NCBI GenBank assembly: GCA_965116765.1
Contig: OZ220718.1
Coordinates: forward strand, 6,014,001-6,078,000
Direction: 5' to 3'
Length of the DNA: 64,000 nt
DNA from: JAJEEA01 sp965116765
GTDB taxonomy: Bacteria; Acidobacteriota; Vicinamibacteria; Vicinamibacterales; UBA8438
Under the pieces are notes generated by a model that worked only from the letters and a program-made list of their open reading frames with translations, had not been told where the DNA came from and searched no databases. Made by a program: the position numbers and the translations under genes. Every line of letters starts with the position of its first letter. Within the stretch, counting starts at the first letter, position 1. This document shows, piece by piece, positions 18,805-26,472 of the stretch.

Positions 18805-19826
18805 CGGAGTGCGGACTGCGCCGACATTCGCTCCCGCACGACCTCGACGGCCCGCCGCTCGGCCCAGTAGCCGTCGAAGCCCGGCCCGGCGCCGGCATAG
18901 AACCCGCAGTGGCCCCCGTGGGGCGTGACCTGGACGGCGATGTGCGGGTTCTCGACGATTCCCGGGTCATCGAACTGCCGGGTCGGAATGAAGGGGTCGT
19001 CGGCGGCGCTGACGACGAGGGTCGGCACCCGCACGCGGTCGACGACGCGGAGGCTGCTCGCCCGGTGGTAGTAGTCGTCGGCGTCCCGGAACCCGTGGTG
19101 CGGGGCCGTGAAGCGCTCGTCGAACTCCCGCACCGTCCGCACCGAGCCGAGCCGGCCGAGGTCGAACCGGCCCGGCCACGCCCGCGCCTTCCGCCTCATG
19201 CGGCGCTTCAGGTTGCGCACGAAGTTCCACTGGTAGAGGCGGTTCGCGGGCCGCTCGAGGGCCTCGACGCACATCCCCAGGTGCATGGTGGGCGACACCG
19301 CGACGATCGCGCGAAGCTGGGGCGGCGCCTCCGCCCCGTAGTCGCCGGCGAGGCGTACGGCCACGTTGCCCCCGAGCGAGTAGCCGGCGACCGCGATGGC
19401 GGGAAGCCGGTCCAGCGAGATCAGCTCCTCGATGACCGCCCGCGGGTCGGCCGAGAGGCCCGAGTGGTAGAGCCCCGCCGACAGCGCCTCGGTGCCCCCG
19501 CAGTTGCGCTGGTTCAGCAGCACCGCGTTCATGCCTGCGGCCAGGGCCTTGTCGGCGAGGCCCCGCATGTAGTGGGCCCCGCTGGAGCCCTCGAGGCCGT
19601 GCAGGGCGACGAGGGTCGGGCGCCGCCGCGGCTCCGCCTGCCAGTGGCAGTGGGCGAGCACCCGCGCGGCGGGGGCAACGTCGAAGTAGCGGGGCACGGG
19701 CGGCGGCAGGCGCGGGAAGCGCCGGGGGCGGCCCCACGTGAAAAGGGTCATGCGGTGCCCGCCCCGGAGGCGCGGGTGGGGGACGTAGCGGTCGGCGGGG
19801 CCGCCGAACGGGATGGTCTGCGTCAT
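18789..19826 (-). CDS. Alpha/beta hydrolase, YheT-like
   Basis: 345 residues. LVALHGLEGSSGAHYMRGLA (oxyanion segment), nucleophile elbow AGYSLGGN, acid in SAADDPFIP and histidine in TPHGGHCGFY give a full Ser-Asp-His triad of the YheT/ABHD1-3 family of esterases. NQRNCGGTE is a family hallmark. The final residues LRESAP and the TAG stop are read from a hairpin repeat, so insertion of the repeat replaced the original 3' end. No clear Shine-Dalgarno before ATG 19826; a start 75 bases downstream (ATG for MTLFTWG) is possible. Confidence 0.87.
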   Translation of the reverse strand: MTQTIPFGGPADRYVPHPRLRGGHRMTLFTWGRPRRFPRLPPPVPRYFDVAPAARVLAHCHWQAEPRRRPTLVALHGLEGSSGAHYMRGLADKALAAGMNAVLLNQRNCGGTEALSAGLYHSGLSADPRAVIEELISLDRLPAIAVAGYSLGGNVAVRLAGDYGAEAPPQLRAIVAVSPTMHLGMCVEALERPANRLYQWNFVRNLKRRMRRKARAWPGRFDLGRLGSVRTVREFDERFTAPHHGFRDADDYYHRASSLRVVDRVRVPTLVVSAADDPFIPTRQFDDPGIVENPHIAVQVTPHGGHCGFYAGAGPGFDGYWAERRAVEVVRERMSAQSALRESAP

Positions 19827-19882
19827 GATCGGGGCCCGGGAGCCCGTGACGAAAGCCTCGCCGCATTCGACCGGCGATGCAT

Positions 19883-19952
19883 CCCGCGTGGCTGCGTTGC
19901 TCCTCGGTTGCCCATGCCCGGCATGCGCCCTCGTCGCGCCTTGCCACGCGGG
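19883..19952. other. Structured intergenic element
   Basis: Perfect 10-bp arms CCCGCGTGGC (19883-19892) and GCCACGCGGG (19943-19952) enclose a second small palindrome around CCCGGCATGCG. Lies between the hydrolase start and the DinB gene end, which are read in the same direction, so it may be a terminator or leader structure. Confidence 0.5.
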
Positions 19953-19990
19953 CGCCTCGGCTGTTCTCGGGCGCGCGGCAACGCGGGGTT

Positions 19991-20506
19991 TCACCACCGG
20001 CCCCTCGCCGCGGGCTCCCCGTCGTCGGCGGTGGGGCCGTAGATCGGAGGTACGCGGCATGCCCGCATGCGCAGGTAGACGCTGAGCTGCCCGCGGTGGT
20101 GGACGAGGTGGTTCAGCACCAGGGTCTGCACCATCGCTATCCGGGGCAGGGAGAAGACCACCCGACCGTCGCGCCGCAGGGTCCAGTCTGCGACGAGGTC
20201 GTCGTCGGGGCGCCCGACGAGGGTGCGGCGGCCCGCGGCCGCGCCGGCGTCGAACCGGCCGAGCGCCTCGCTCACCGACCCGACGGCGCTCTCGACCGGC
20301 ACGTCGGCCGGATCGCAGCCCTCCTCGTTCATGATGCCGCAGGTCCAGGCGGGAATCTCCGCCAGATGGCCGGTCAGCTCCGCGAACGTCCGGGCCCCGC
20401 CGCCGGGTCCCCACGCGAGCTCCGCCCCGGGCACGATCTCGATGAGGCGCCGGGTGACCTCCAGCTCCCGGTCGAACTGAGGCAGAAGCATGTCGATGAG
20501 CGGCAT
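19991..20506 (-). CDS. DinB-family protein
   Basis: 171 residues. Four-helix DinB fold with conserved metal-binding histidines: LTGHLAEIP near residue 50 and LVLNHLVHHRGQLSVYLR near 130-145. Members include thiol-dependent transferases (mycothiol or bacillithiol S-transferases) and many uncharacterised proteins. The reductase at the left edge belongs to the bacillithiol system, so a link is conceivable but only inference. Promoter-like TACAAT lies 22 bases before ATG 20506. Confidence 0.85.
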   Translation of the reverse strand: MPLIDMLLPQFDRELEVTRRLIEIVPGAELAWGPGGGARTFAELTGHLAEIPAWTCGIMNEEGCDPADVPVESAVGSVSEALGRFDAGAAAGRRTLVGRPDDDLVADWTLRRDGRVVFSLPRIAMVQTLVLNHLVHHRGQLSVYLRMRACRVPPIYGPTADDGEPAARGRW

Positions 20507-20697
20507 GGACCTGGACCGACGCGCGGGGATTGTACCCGCGAATCCGGGGCGGCGGGCGCGGCATCTTCCAGCAGGTCGGCACGTGCGTCCGCCCATCCGT
20601 GGCGGCGTACGCGGCAGTCCCCACGAGGTCGGCACCCGCGTCCGACCCGGTGGCGAACGCGCCCGTCCGCGCCCGAGGACGGTCCGGCGGCGCCTTC

Positions 20698-20727
20698 TGG
20701 ACCGGGCGCCAGCCGATTCGGGACAAT
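20698..20727 (+). promoter_or_regulatory. Promoter for yvcK-like gene
   Basis: -35-like TGGACC (20698-20703), 18-base spacer, -10-like GACAAT (20722-20727) ending six bases before ATG 20734; predicts a leaderless transcript. Confidence 0.4.
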
Positions 20728-20733
20728 ACCCCC

Positions 20734-21717
20734 ATGCGGCTCCGGCAGCTCAACATCGGTTGCTTCGGCGGCGGGACGGGGTTGCCCAGCCTCATCGGCG
20801 GCCTCAAGCAGAACCCGTGGCTGCGGGTCAACGCGGTGGTCACCATGTTCGACAGCGGCGGCAGCTCGGGCGTGCTCCGCGATCAGCTCGGGGTGCTGCC
20901 TCCGGGCGACGTCCTCCGATGCGCGCTGGCCCTCGCCCGCAACGAGGCCGAGGCGCGGCGCATCCTGCTGACCCGCCTCTCCGGCTTCGAGCACGACCGG
21001 CTCGGCGGCCATACCGGCGGCAACCTGCTGCTCTCGATGATGGAGCAGTACACCGGCGACTTCCTCGCCGCCGTCGACGGGCTGCGCACGCTGCTCGACT
21101 GCGTCGGCCTCGTATGGCCGGTCAGCGTCGAGCAGGCGACGGTGTGCGCCGAGTACGAGGACGGGTCGACCACCCGCGGCGAGGTCGAGGTCGACGCCGG
21201 GCAGCGCGAGGGACGCCGCGTCCGCCGCATCTGGCTCGACCCCCGGGTCGCCATCCACCCCGCCGCGGCAGAGGCCATTCCCAACTTCGACGCGGTCGTC
21301 ATCGGCCCCGGCAGCTTCCATACGAGCCTCGTGCCGACCCTGCTCCCGGCCGGCGTGCGCGACGCCCTCGCCGCCGTCGACGGGCCGATCGTGCTCGTCG
21401 CCAACCTGCTCACCGAGGGCCGCGGCATGGAGGGCTTCACCGCCGCGACGGCGGTGGAGCGCATCGGCGAGGTCATCGGCCGCCGCGTCGACGCGGTCAT
21501 CGTCAACACCGGGCGGCCCGACGCAGAGACCGTCGACCGCTACGCCGCCGAGGACAAGCGGCCCCTCCCGGTAGGGCGCGTCCCGGACGGCTGCGAGGTC
21601 GTCACCGGCGAGTTCTGGGAGGGGACGTTCGCCCGCCACGCTCGTCGGCGCCTCGCCTACGCGGTGTGGGGCGTGCTGTCCGGCCGGCTCCTGTGGGACG
21701 ACGGGGGTCGGGGCTAG
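20734..21717 (+). CDS. yvcK: YvcK/CofD-like protein (gluconeogenesis factor family)
   Basis: 327 residues. Opens with LNIGCFGGGTGLPSLIGGLK, then VVTMFDSGGSSGVLRDQ, GGHTGGNLLL, VIGPGSFHTSLVPTLL and VIVNTGRPD, the standard order for YvcK. In Bacillus and Listeria these proteins bind UDP-sugars and support cell-wall synthesis and gluconeogenic growth; they resemble the CofD transferase but do not make F420. No whiA or rapZ gene is next to it, unlike in Firmicutes. Length is normal. Confidence 0.88.
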   Translation: MRLRQLNIGCFGGGTGLPSLIGGLKQNPWLRVNAVVTMFDSGGSSGVLRDQLGVLPPGDVLRCALALARNEAEARRILLTRLSGFEHDRLGGHTGGNLLLSMMEQYTGDFLAAVDGLRTLLDCVGLVWPVSVEQATVCAEYEDGSTTRGEVEVDAGQREGRRVRRIWLDPRVAIHPAAAEAIPNFDAVVIGPGSFHTSLVPTLLPAGVRDALAAVDGPIVLVANLLTEGRGMEGFTAATAVERIGEVIGRRVDAVIVNTGRPDAETVDRYAAEDKRPLPVGRVPDGCEVVTGEFWEGTFARHARRRLAYAVWGVLSGRLLWDDGGRG

Positions 21718-21733
21718 CGTCCCGGCTGTGAAG

Positions 21734-21890
21734 TTCGCGGAATCTCCGGGTCGCTGCTAGTGCCCGCAACCTCGGAGAACTGCCGCGTGGAATGTTCCGC
21801 GAATCACGGTTCAGGACGTTGGGAGCCGTGGCGAAACCCGTGTTGCACCGCGTCCGGAGGGCGCCCGCCTGACGAGGCGCCTGCCTGACG
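21734..21890. other. Intergenic region with nested inverted repeats
   Basis: TTCGCGGAA (21734-21742) pairs with TTCCGCGAA (21795-21803); inside it CTCCG and CGGAG pair around a centre containing CTAGTGC, the same heptamer that ends the MITE at 55455. Further on, GCCTGACGAGGC occurs twice within 30 bases, each a small hairpin. Located between convergent genes. Confidence 0.5.
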
Positions 21891-21915
21891 AGGCGGCCCC
21901 CCGACCCGCCAATGG

Positions 21916-22620
21916 CTACCCGTCGCGTGCGAGCTTCTTGGCCGCAGCCTTCTCGATGATCTCCCGCAGGGCCTTGCCGGTGGCGCCGCCCCTGGCGGCG
22001 GTGCGCCCGGTCACCCAGACGTCCGGCAGGTCGGCGGCGAGGATGTCGTCGAAGTCGCCCTCGCTCTTGACGCTGAGGGGCGCGAAGGTGGTGATGTCGA
22101 GGGGGCCCGACCAGAAGTCGCGGTGCTTGATGAGCAGCCAGCTCCGGCCGCGCTGCGACGGGGAGGTGTCGGGGCGGTCGCGGGTCCGCACGAGGGCCCA
22201 CGACCCCTTGAGCTTGTAGCCGTCGAGGGTGAACTTCAGGTCGCCCCGGCCGAGCGCCTCGCCGACGTCGTCGACCTCGGCGCTCCAGGTGCCGTAGTCC
22301 CACAGCATGACGATGCCCTGGCCGTAGCCCTCGGGGATGACGCCCTCGAAGTCGCCGTACTCGCGGGGGTGGTCCTCGGTCTGCACCGCGAGGTGACGGT
22401 CGCGGTGATCGAGCGACGGCCCCTTGGGTACCGCCCACGACAGCAGAACCCCGTCGTGCTCGAGCCGCAGGTCGTAGTGCAGGCGGCTCGCGAGGTGCTT
22501 CTGCACGCAGAAGTAGAGCGGCTTCGGCTTGCCCCTCCCGCGCTTGCGCGTCTTGCCGTCCCCGCGCGGCTCGGGCGTCTTCGAGAAGTCGCGCTTGCGA
22601 CGGTACTCGTCGAGGGGCAT
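21916..22620 (-). CDS. Stand-alone LigD-type 3'-phosphoesterase
   Basis: 234 residues. The core FCVQKHLASRLHYDLRLEHDG, then LLSWAVPKGPS, HPREYGDFEGVIPEGYGQG and WLLIKHRDFW match the PE domain of bacterial NHEJ ligase LigD, which trims 3'-phosphates and ribonucleotides. No ligase or polymerase domain is attached and no Ku gene is visible. A lysine/arginine-rich N-terminus (RKRGRGKPK) precedes it, and the C-terminus has an added helical tail AAAKKLARDG. No Shine-Dalgarno; the -10-like box sits six bases upstream of ATG. Confidence 0.88.
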   Translation of the reverse strand: MPLDEYRRKRDFSKTPEPRGDGKTRKRGRGKPKPLYFCVQKHLASRLHYDLRLEHDGVLLSWAVPKGPSLDHRDRHLAVQTEDHPREYGDFEGVIPEGYGQGIVMLWDYGTWSAEVDDVGEALGRGDLKFTLDGYKLKGSWALVRTRDRPDTSPSQRGRSWLLIKHRDFWSGPLDITTFAPLSVKSEGDFDDILAADLPDVWVTGRTAARGGATGKALREIIEKAAAKKLARDG

Positions 22621-22626
22621 GGCGGG

Positions 22627-22632
22627 AGGATA
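22627..22632 (-). promoter_or_regulatory. -10-like box for the LigD-PE gene
   Basis: TATCCT on the minus strand, six bases before ATG 22620. The divergent symporter gene has a separate -10-like CATAAT at 22662-22667. Confidence 0.4.
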
Positions 22633-22685
22633 GCAGGGAACGCGCGCCGGCGGCTTCGGCACATAATGCACGCGGAGACACACCC

Positions 22686-24119
22686 ATGCTGACGGCCGTC
22701 CTGCTGTATCTCTCGGTGCTGGTTCTCGTCGGGGCGTACCGCAGCCGCCGGGTGCGGACCGGCGACGACTTCCTCGTGGCGGGCCGGGCGCTGCCGGCGC
22801 GGGTGCTGGTGTTCACGCTGCTCGCGACGTGGATCGGGTCGGGCAGCCTCTTCGCGGGGGCGGGGCTCGGCTACCGGGCCGGCTTCGCGGCCCTGTGGCA
22901 GTCCGCCGGCGCGTGGGCGGGCATCGCCCTCGTCTACTTCATCGCGCCGCGGGTGCGCCGCATCGCCCAGTACACCGTCCCCGACATCCTCGAGCTGCGC
23001 TACGGGCCGGCGGCGCGGGTGCTCGGCACGATCACCACGGTGCTCGCCTACTCGACCATCGCCGCCTACCAGTTCCGGGGCGGCGGCCGCCTCCTCGCCT
23101 CGGTCGCGGGGGTCGATCCGGACACCGGGGCGTTCATCACGATGGCGTTCTGCGTCGTGTTCACGGCGCTCGCCGGCATGCTGTCCATCGCCTATCTGGA
23201 CGTCGGCAACGGCGTGCTGATGACGGTCGGGGTGATCCTGGCCGTCACGTTCATGGTCGGCGACGCGGGCGGGCTCGGCGCCGCGGTGGGGGCGCTCCGC
23301 CCCGACCAGGTGTCGCTGTTCGGCAACCTGGGGCCGCAGGCGGCGCTGGCGCTGTTCCTGCCGACGATGTTCCTCCTGCTCGGCGAAGCGAACATGTACC
23401 AGAAGTTCTTCTCGGCCCGCGACGAGCGGGCGGCGCGACTCGCGGTCGGCGGCTGGATCGTCGGGACGATGGTGGTCGAGACCCTGATCGACTCGACCGG
23501 CATCTTCGCCAGCACCGTCTCGCCGGGGCTGACCGAGGCGCAGTCGGAGGAGATCGTCATCCGGGTCGCGACCGACGTGCTGCCGGCGTTCCTGGGGGTG
23601 CTGCTGGTGTGCGGGGCGGCGGCGATCATCGTCTCCACCGCCAACAGCTTCCTGCTGACCCCGGCCACCAACCTCATCCGGGACGTGTACCAGCGCTTCG
23701 TCGACCCGTCGATCACGGGGGCGCAGGTCATCGTCTACACGCGCGTCATCGTCGTCGTGCTGGGCCTCTTCGGCTACGTGGCGGGGAGCTTCTTCCCGAC
23801 CATCCTCGCGATGGCGCTGTGGGCCTACACGATGTACGGCGCGGGCATCACGCCGGCCCTCCTCGGCGCCCTGCTCTGGCGCCGCGCCACCCCGGCGGGC
23901 GGGGTGGCGTCGATCCTCGTCGGCATGGTCACGACGCTGGGATGGGAGATCGTCGGCCTCGCGCGCAGCGTCGACGGCGCGCCGGTCTATCTCCTGGGTC
24001 TGGAGACCGCGTACCCGGCCCTGGCGTTGTCGATCGGGACGTTGATAGTGGTGAGTCTGGCGACGCCACCGCAGCCGGCCGATCGCGCGACGGCCCTCGA
24101 CGGCCGGGCGACGGCGTGA
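22686..24119 (+). CDS. Sodium:solute symporter (SSS family)
   Basis: 477 residues with about 13 predicted membrane helices. Opens with a short periplasmic start and SSS signatures GDDFLVAGRALPARVLVFTLL, ATWIGSGSLFAGAGLGYR, QYTVPDILELRYG and LLVCGAAAIIVSTANSFLL. Such transporters couple Na+ entry to uptake of proline, sugars, pantothenate or acetate; the substrate cannot be read from sequence. Divergently transcribed from the LigD-PE gene with a 65-base shared promoter region. Confidence 0.9.
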   Translation: MLTAVLLYLSVLVLVGAYRSRRVRTGDDFLVAGRALPARVLVFTLLATWIGSGSLFAGAGLGYRAGFAALWQSAGAWAGIALVYFIAPRVRRIAQYTVPDILELRYGPAARVLGTITTVLAYSTIAAYQFRGGGRLLASVAGVDPDTGAFITMAFCVVFTALAGMLSIAYLDVGNGVLMTVGVILAVTFMVGDAGGLGAAVGALRPDQVSLFGNLGPQAALALFLPTMFLLLGEANMYQKFFSARDERAARLAVGGWIVGTMVVETLIDSTGIFASTVSPGLTEAQSEEIVIRVATDVLPAFLGVLLVCGAAAIIVSTANSFLLTPATNLIRDVYQRFVDPSITGAQVIVYTRVIVVVLGLFGYVAGSFFPTILAMALWAYTMYGAGITPALLGALLWRRATPAGGVASILVGMVTTLGWEIVGLARSVDGAPVYLLGLETAYPALALSIGTLIVVSLATPPQPADRATALDGRATA

Positions 24120-24199
24120 GCCGGTTGTCGCTTCACCGCGCCGGGGCGGCCCGAGCCCGGGTTCTGGAACGCGGTTGACAAGTCATTCGCCGCGAGGTC

Positions 24200-24493
24200 T
24201 CACTTCTGCTGCTGCGGCACGTAGTCGGGGGGCGGCGCCGACTCCTCGCCGAAGAAGAACTCCTCCATGTACTTCGCCACCAGGTCCTGGGCCTCCTTCT
24301 GCCAGGGCATGAGGCGGTACTCGTTGAGGATCATCGTCATCCGTTCTTCCCACTGCCTCCAGGCGTCGGCGGAGACCTGCTCGTAGATGCGCCGGCCCAG
24401 CTCGCCGGGCCAGGGGGGCTCGTCGAGACCGGGCAGCTCCCGCTGGAGCTTCACGCACTTGACGGTACGGACGGAGGGGTCGGCATCAGGCAT
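24200..24493 (-). CDS. yggX: Probable Fe(2+)-trafficking protein YggX
   Basis: 97 residues. VKCVKLQRELPGLDEPPWPGELGRRIY and AWRQWEERMTMILNEYRL match YggX, a small cytoplasmic protein that protects iron-sulfur clusters from oxidation; the conserved cysteine is in KCVKLQRE. The C-terminus has an extra proline-rich tail. It converges with the symporter gene (80-base gap). A -10-like TACGAT lies about 35 bases before the ATG. Confidence 0.87.
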   Translation of the reverse strand: MPDADPSVRTVKCVKLQRELPGLDEPPWPGELGRRIYEQVSADAWRQWEERMTMILNEYRLMPWQKEAQDLVAKYMEEFFFGEESAPPPDYVPQQQK

Positions 24494-24758
24494 GGCAGTG
24501 GTCGGCTGGCGGCGCCGGTTTCCGGGATCGTAACATGAGAAGGTTGGAGCACCGGTCGCCGCAGGCCGCCGCCGCGTCCGAGTGGTCCTTCGCGACCGGC
24601 GCGGCTCCCGCCTGTTCCGCGGACGGTCCGGCGCCGTGCCGCAGCAACGAGCATCCGGTGCCGCGGCCCGTCTCGTCGGTCGTCGCGGAGTCCGCGGCTC
24701 CAGGGTGCGGTCGGCCGCAGGCGGCGGGTGCATATTCCCGGGCCACACCAACAGGCGC

Positions 24759-26198
24759 ATGACCCGTCACGAACCCATCCGCGGCGCCCGCCGGGCGGTA
24801 GCCATGGCCGGCGTGCTCGGGGGCACGTTCCTCGCGGCCATCGAGATGACGGTGGTGGCGGCGGCCATGCCCACGGTCGCCGACCAGCTCGGCGGGCTCG
24901 CCTGGTACAGCTGGGTCTTCTCCGCCTACCTGCTGGCGTCGACGGTCTCGATACCGTTGTGGGGCAAGCTCTCCGACCTGTACGGACGCCGGCGCTTCTA
25001 TCTCTGGTGCATCGGCATCTTCCTGCTGGGCTCGGCCCTCTCCGGGGCGGCGCCCTCGATGGCCGCGCTCATCGCGTTCCGGACCCTGCAGGGCTTCGGC
25101 GCCGGCGGCCTCATGCCCCTGGGCATGAGCATCATCGGCGATCACTACACGCTCGAAGAACGCGGTCGGACGCAGGGGCTGCTCAGCGCGGTGTGGGGCG
25201 TCGCCTCGGTGGTGGGGCCCCTCGCCGGGGGCTACATCACCGCCCTGCTCTCGTGGCGCTGGGTGTTCTACCTGAACATCCCGTTCGGCATCCTCGCCGC
25301 GGTGGCGGTGGGCGCCGCCCTGCGGGACCCCGCGCCCGGCGCCCGGCGCCGCGTCGACTACGCGGGGGCGGCCCTGCTGATGACGTCGGTCACGCTGCTG
25401 CTGCTCGCCGTCGGCCAGACCGGGGTGGCGGGCCGCGGGGCGTGGGCCGCGCTCGCGGGCGGGGCCGCGGTGGGGTTCGGCTGGTGGCTGGCGAGGGTCG
25501 AGCGGCGGGCGGCGGAGCCGATGGTGCCCCTCGATCTGCTCGCGGACCGGATGGTGGCGTCCATCGCGGGCATCGGGCTCCTCGTCGGGGCGGCCATGTT
25601 CAGCGCCATCACCTACGTGCCCCTCCTCGTGCAGGAGGGGCTGGGCGGCACCGCGGTCGAGGCGGGCCGCGCGCTGACCCCGCTGGTCCTCGGCTGGGTC
25701 GTGGTGTCGGTGATCGCCGGCCGCCTCGTGCACCGGACCGGCTACCGGCCGATGGTGCTGGGCGGCCTGAGCGGCGTCACCCTCGGCTTCGTGGGCCTGA
25801 CCGTCGTCGGCGCGGATACCCCCGCCTGGGTGCTCCGGGCCGACCTCGCCCTGATCGGCATGGGCATGGGAACGGCGATGCTCTCGCTGGTGCTCGCCAT
25901 GCAGAGCGGGGTGGCGCGGCGCCATCTCGGGGTCGCCACGTCGTTCGGCCAGTTCACCCGCAGCATCGGCGGGGCGGTGGGCGTCGCCCTGTTCGGCGCC
26001 GTGATCGCGGCGACCGTCGCCGCGAGCGCGGAACCCTCGCAGGCCGGCATGCTCGAGGCGATTCACCGCGTCTTCGGGCTCACCGCCGCCGTCACCGGAG
26101 TCGCGGTGATCGCGGCCGTCCGCATGCCCGGCGGCCGGGTCGCCGACCTCGTCCATCCCGACCACGCGCCCGCCCGGACCGCCCCGCGCGAAGCCTGA
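24759..26198 (+). CDS. MFS multidrug exporter, EmrB/QacA (DHA2) type
   Basis: 479 residues, about 14 membrane helices. Motif A variant GKLSDLYGRRRFYLW, motif C-like GVASVVGPLAGGYI, motif D1-like LAAIEMTVVAAAMPTVADQL. DHA2 drug:H+ antiporters export lipophilic cations and antibiotics. No adaptor (EmrA) or TetR regulator is adjacent, so substrate and control are unknown. Start ATG 24759 keeps the normal cytoplasmic N-terminus with basic residues. Confidence 0.9.
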   Translation: MTRHEPIRGARRAVAMAGVLGGTFLAAIEMTVVAAAMPTVADQLGGLAWYSWVFSAYLLASTVSIPLWGKLSDLYGRRRFYLWCIGIFLLGSALSGAAPSMAALIAFRTLQGFGAGGLMPLGMSIIGDHYTLEERGRTQGLLSAVWGVASVVGPLAGGYITALLSWRWVFYLNIPFGILAAVAVGAALRDPAPGARRRVDYAGAALLMTSVTLLLLAVGQTGVAGRGAWAALAGGAAVGFGWWLARVERRAAEPMVPLDLLADRMVASIAGIGLLVGAAMFSAITYVPLLVQEGLGGTAVEAGRALTPLVLGWVVVSVIAGRLVHRTGYRPMVLGGLSGVTLGFVGLTVVGADTPAWVLRADLALIGMGMGTAMLSLVLAMQSGVARRHLGVATSFGQFTRSIGGAVGVALFGAVIAATVAASAEPSQAGMLEAIHRVFGLTAAVTGVAVIAAVRMPGGRVADLVHPDHAPARTAPREA

Positions 26199-26247
26199 CC
26201 GTTCAAGCGAGCCTCGTCTGCGGCCGTCGGGTTAGAATGGGGGAGAC

Positions 26248-26427
26248 ATGGAGCGCAACGCCTCCCTTTCGACCGTGCTGCAGGTGCTGACGCTCCTGGT
26301 TTCACTCGTCAGCGCGATCGGTGTCCTGATCGTCAACAGCAAGGTCGACCGGTTGACCGGCCAGGTCCAGGCCCTCCAGGAGCTGCTCGTCACGCACGTG
26401 ACCACGCCCGGCATGCACTCCGACTGA
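26248..26427 (+). CDS. Small single-helix membrane protein
   Basis: 59 residues. One hydrophobic segment (LSTVLQVLTLLVSLVSAIGV, about 6-30) followed by a short amphipathic coiled-coil helix (KVDRLTGQVQALQELLV). GGGGGAGAC precedes the ATG and a -10-like TAGAAT is at 26233-26238. Architecture resembles the frameshifted small protein at 34460-34776. No known family; similar to small membrane scaffold or haemolysin-XhlA-like proteins only in outline. Confidence 0.55.
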   Translation: MERNASLSTVLQVLTLLVSLVSAIGVLIVNSKVDRLTGQVQALQELLVTHVTTPGMHSD

Positions 26428-26472
26428 ACCTCGCAAACGAAGTTGTCGCCGGTTCGCGCTCGCGCGGGCCTG

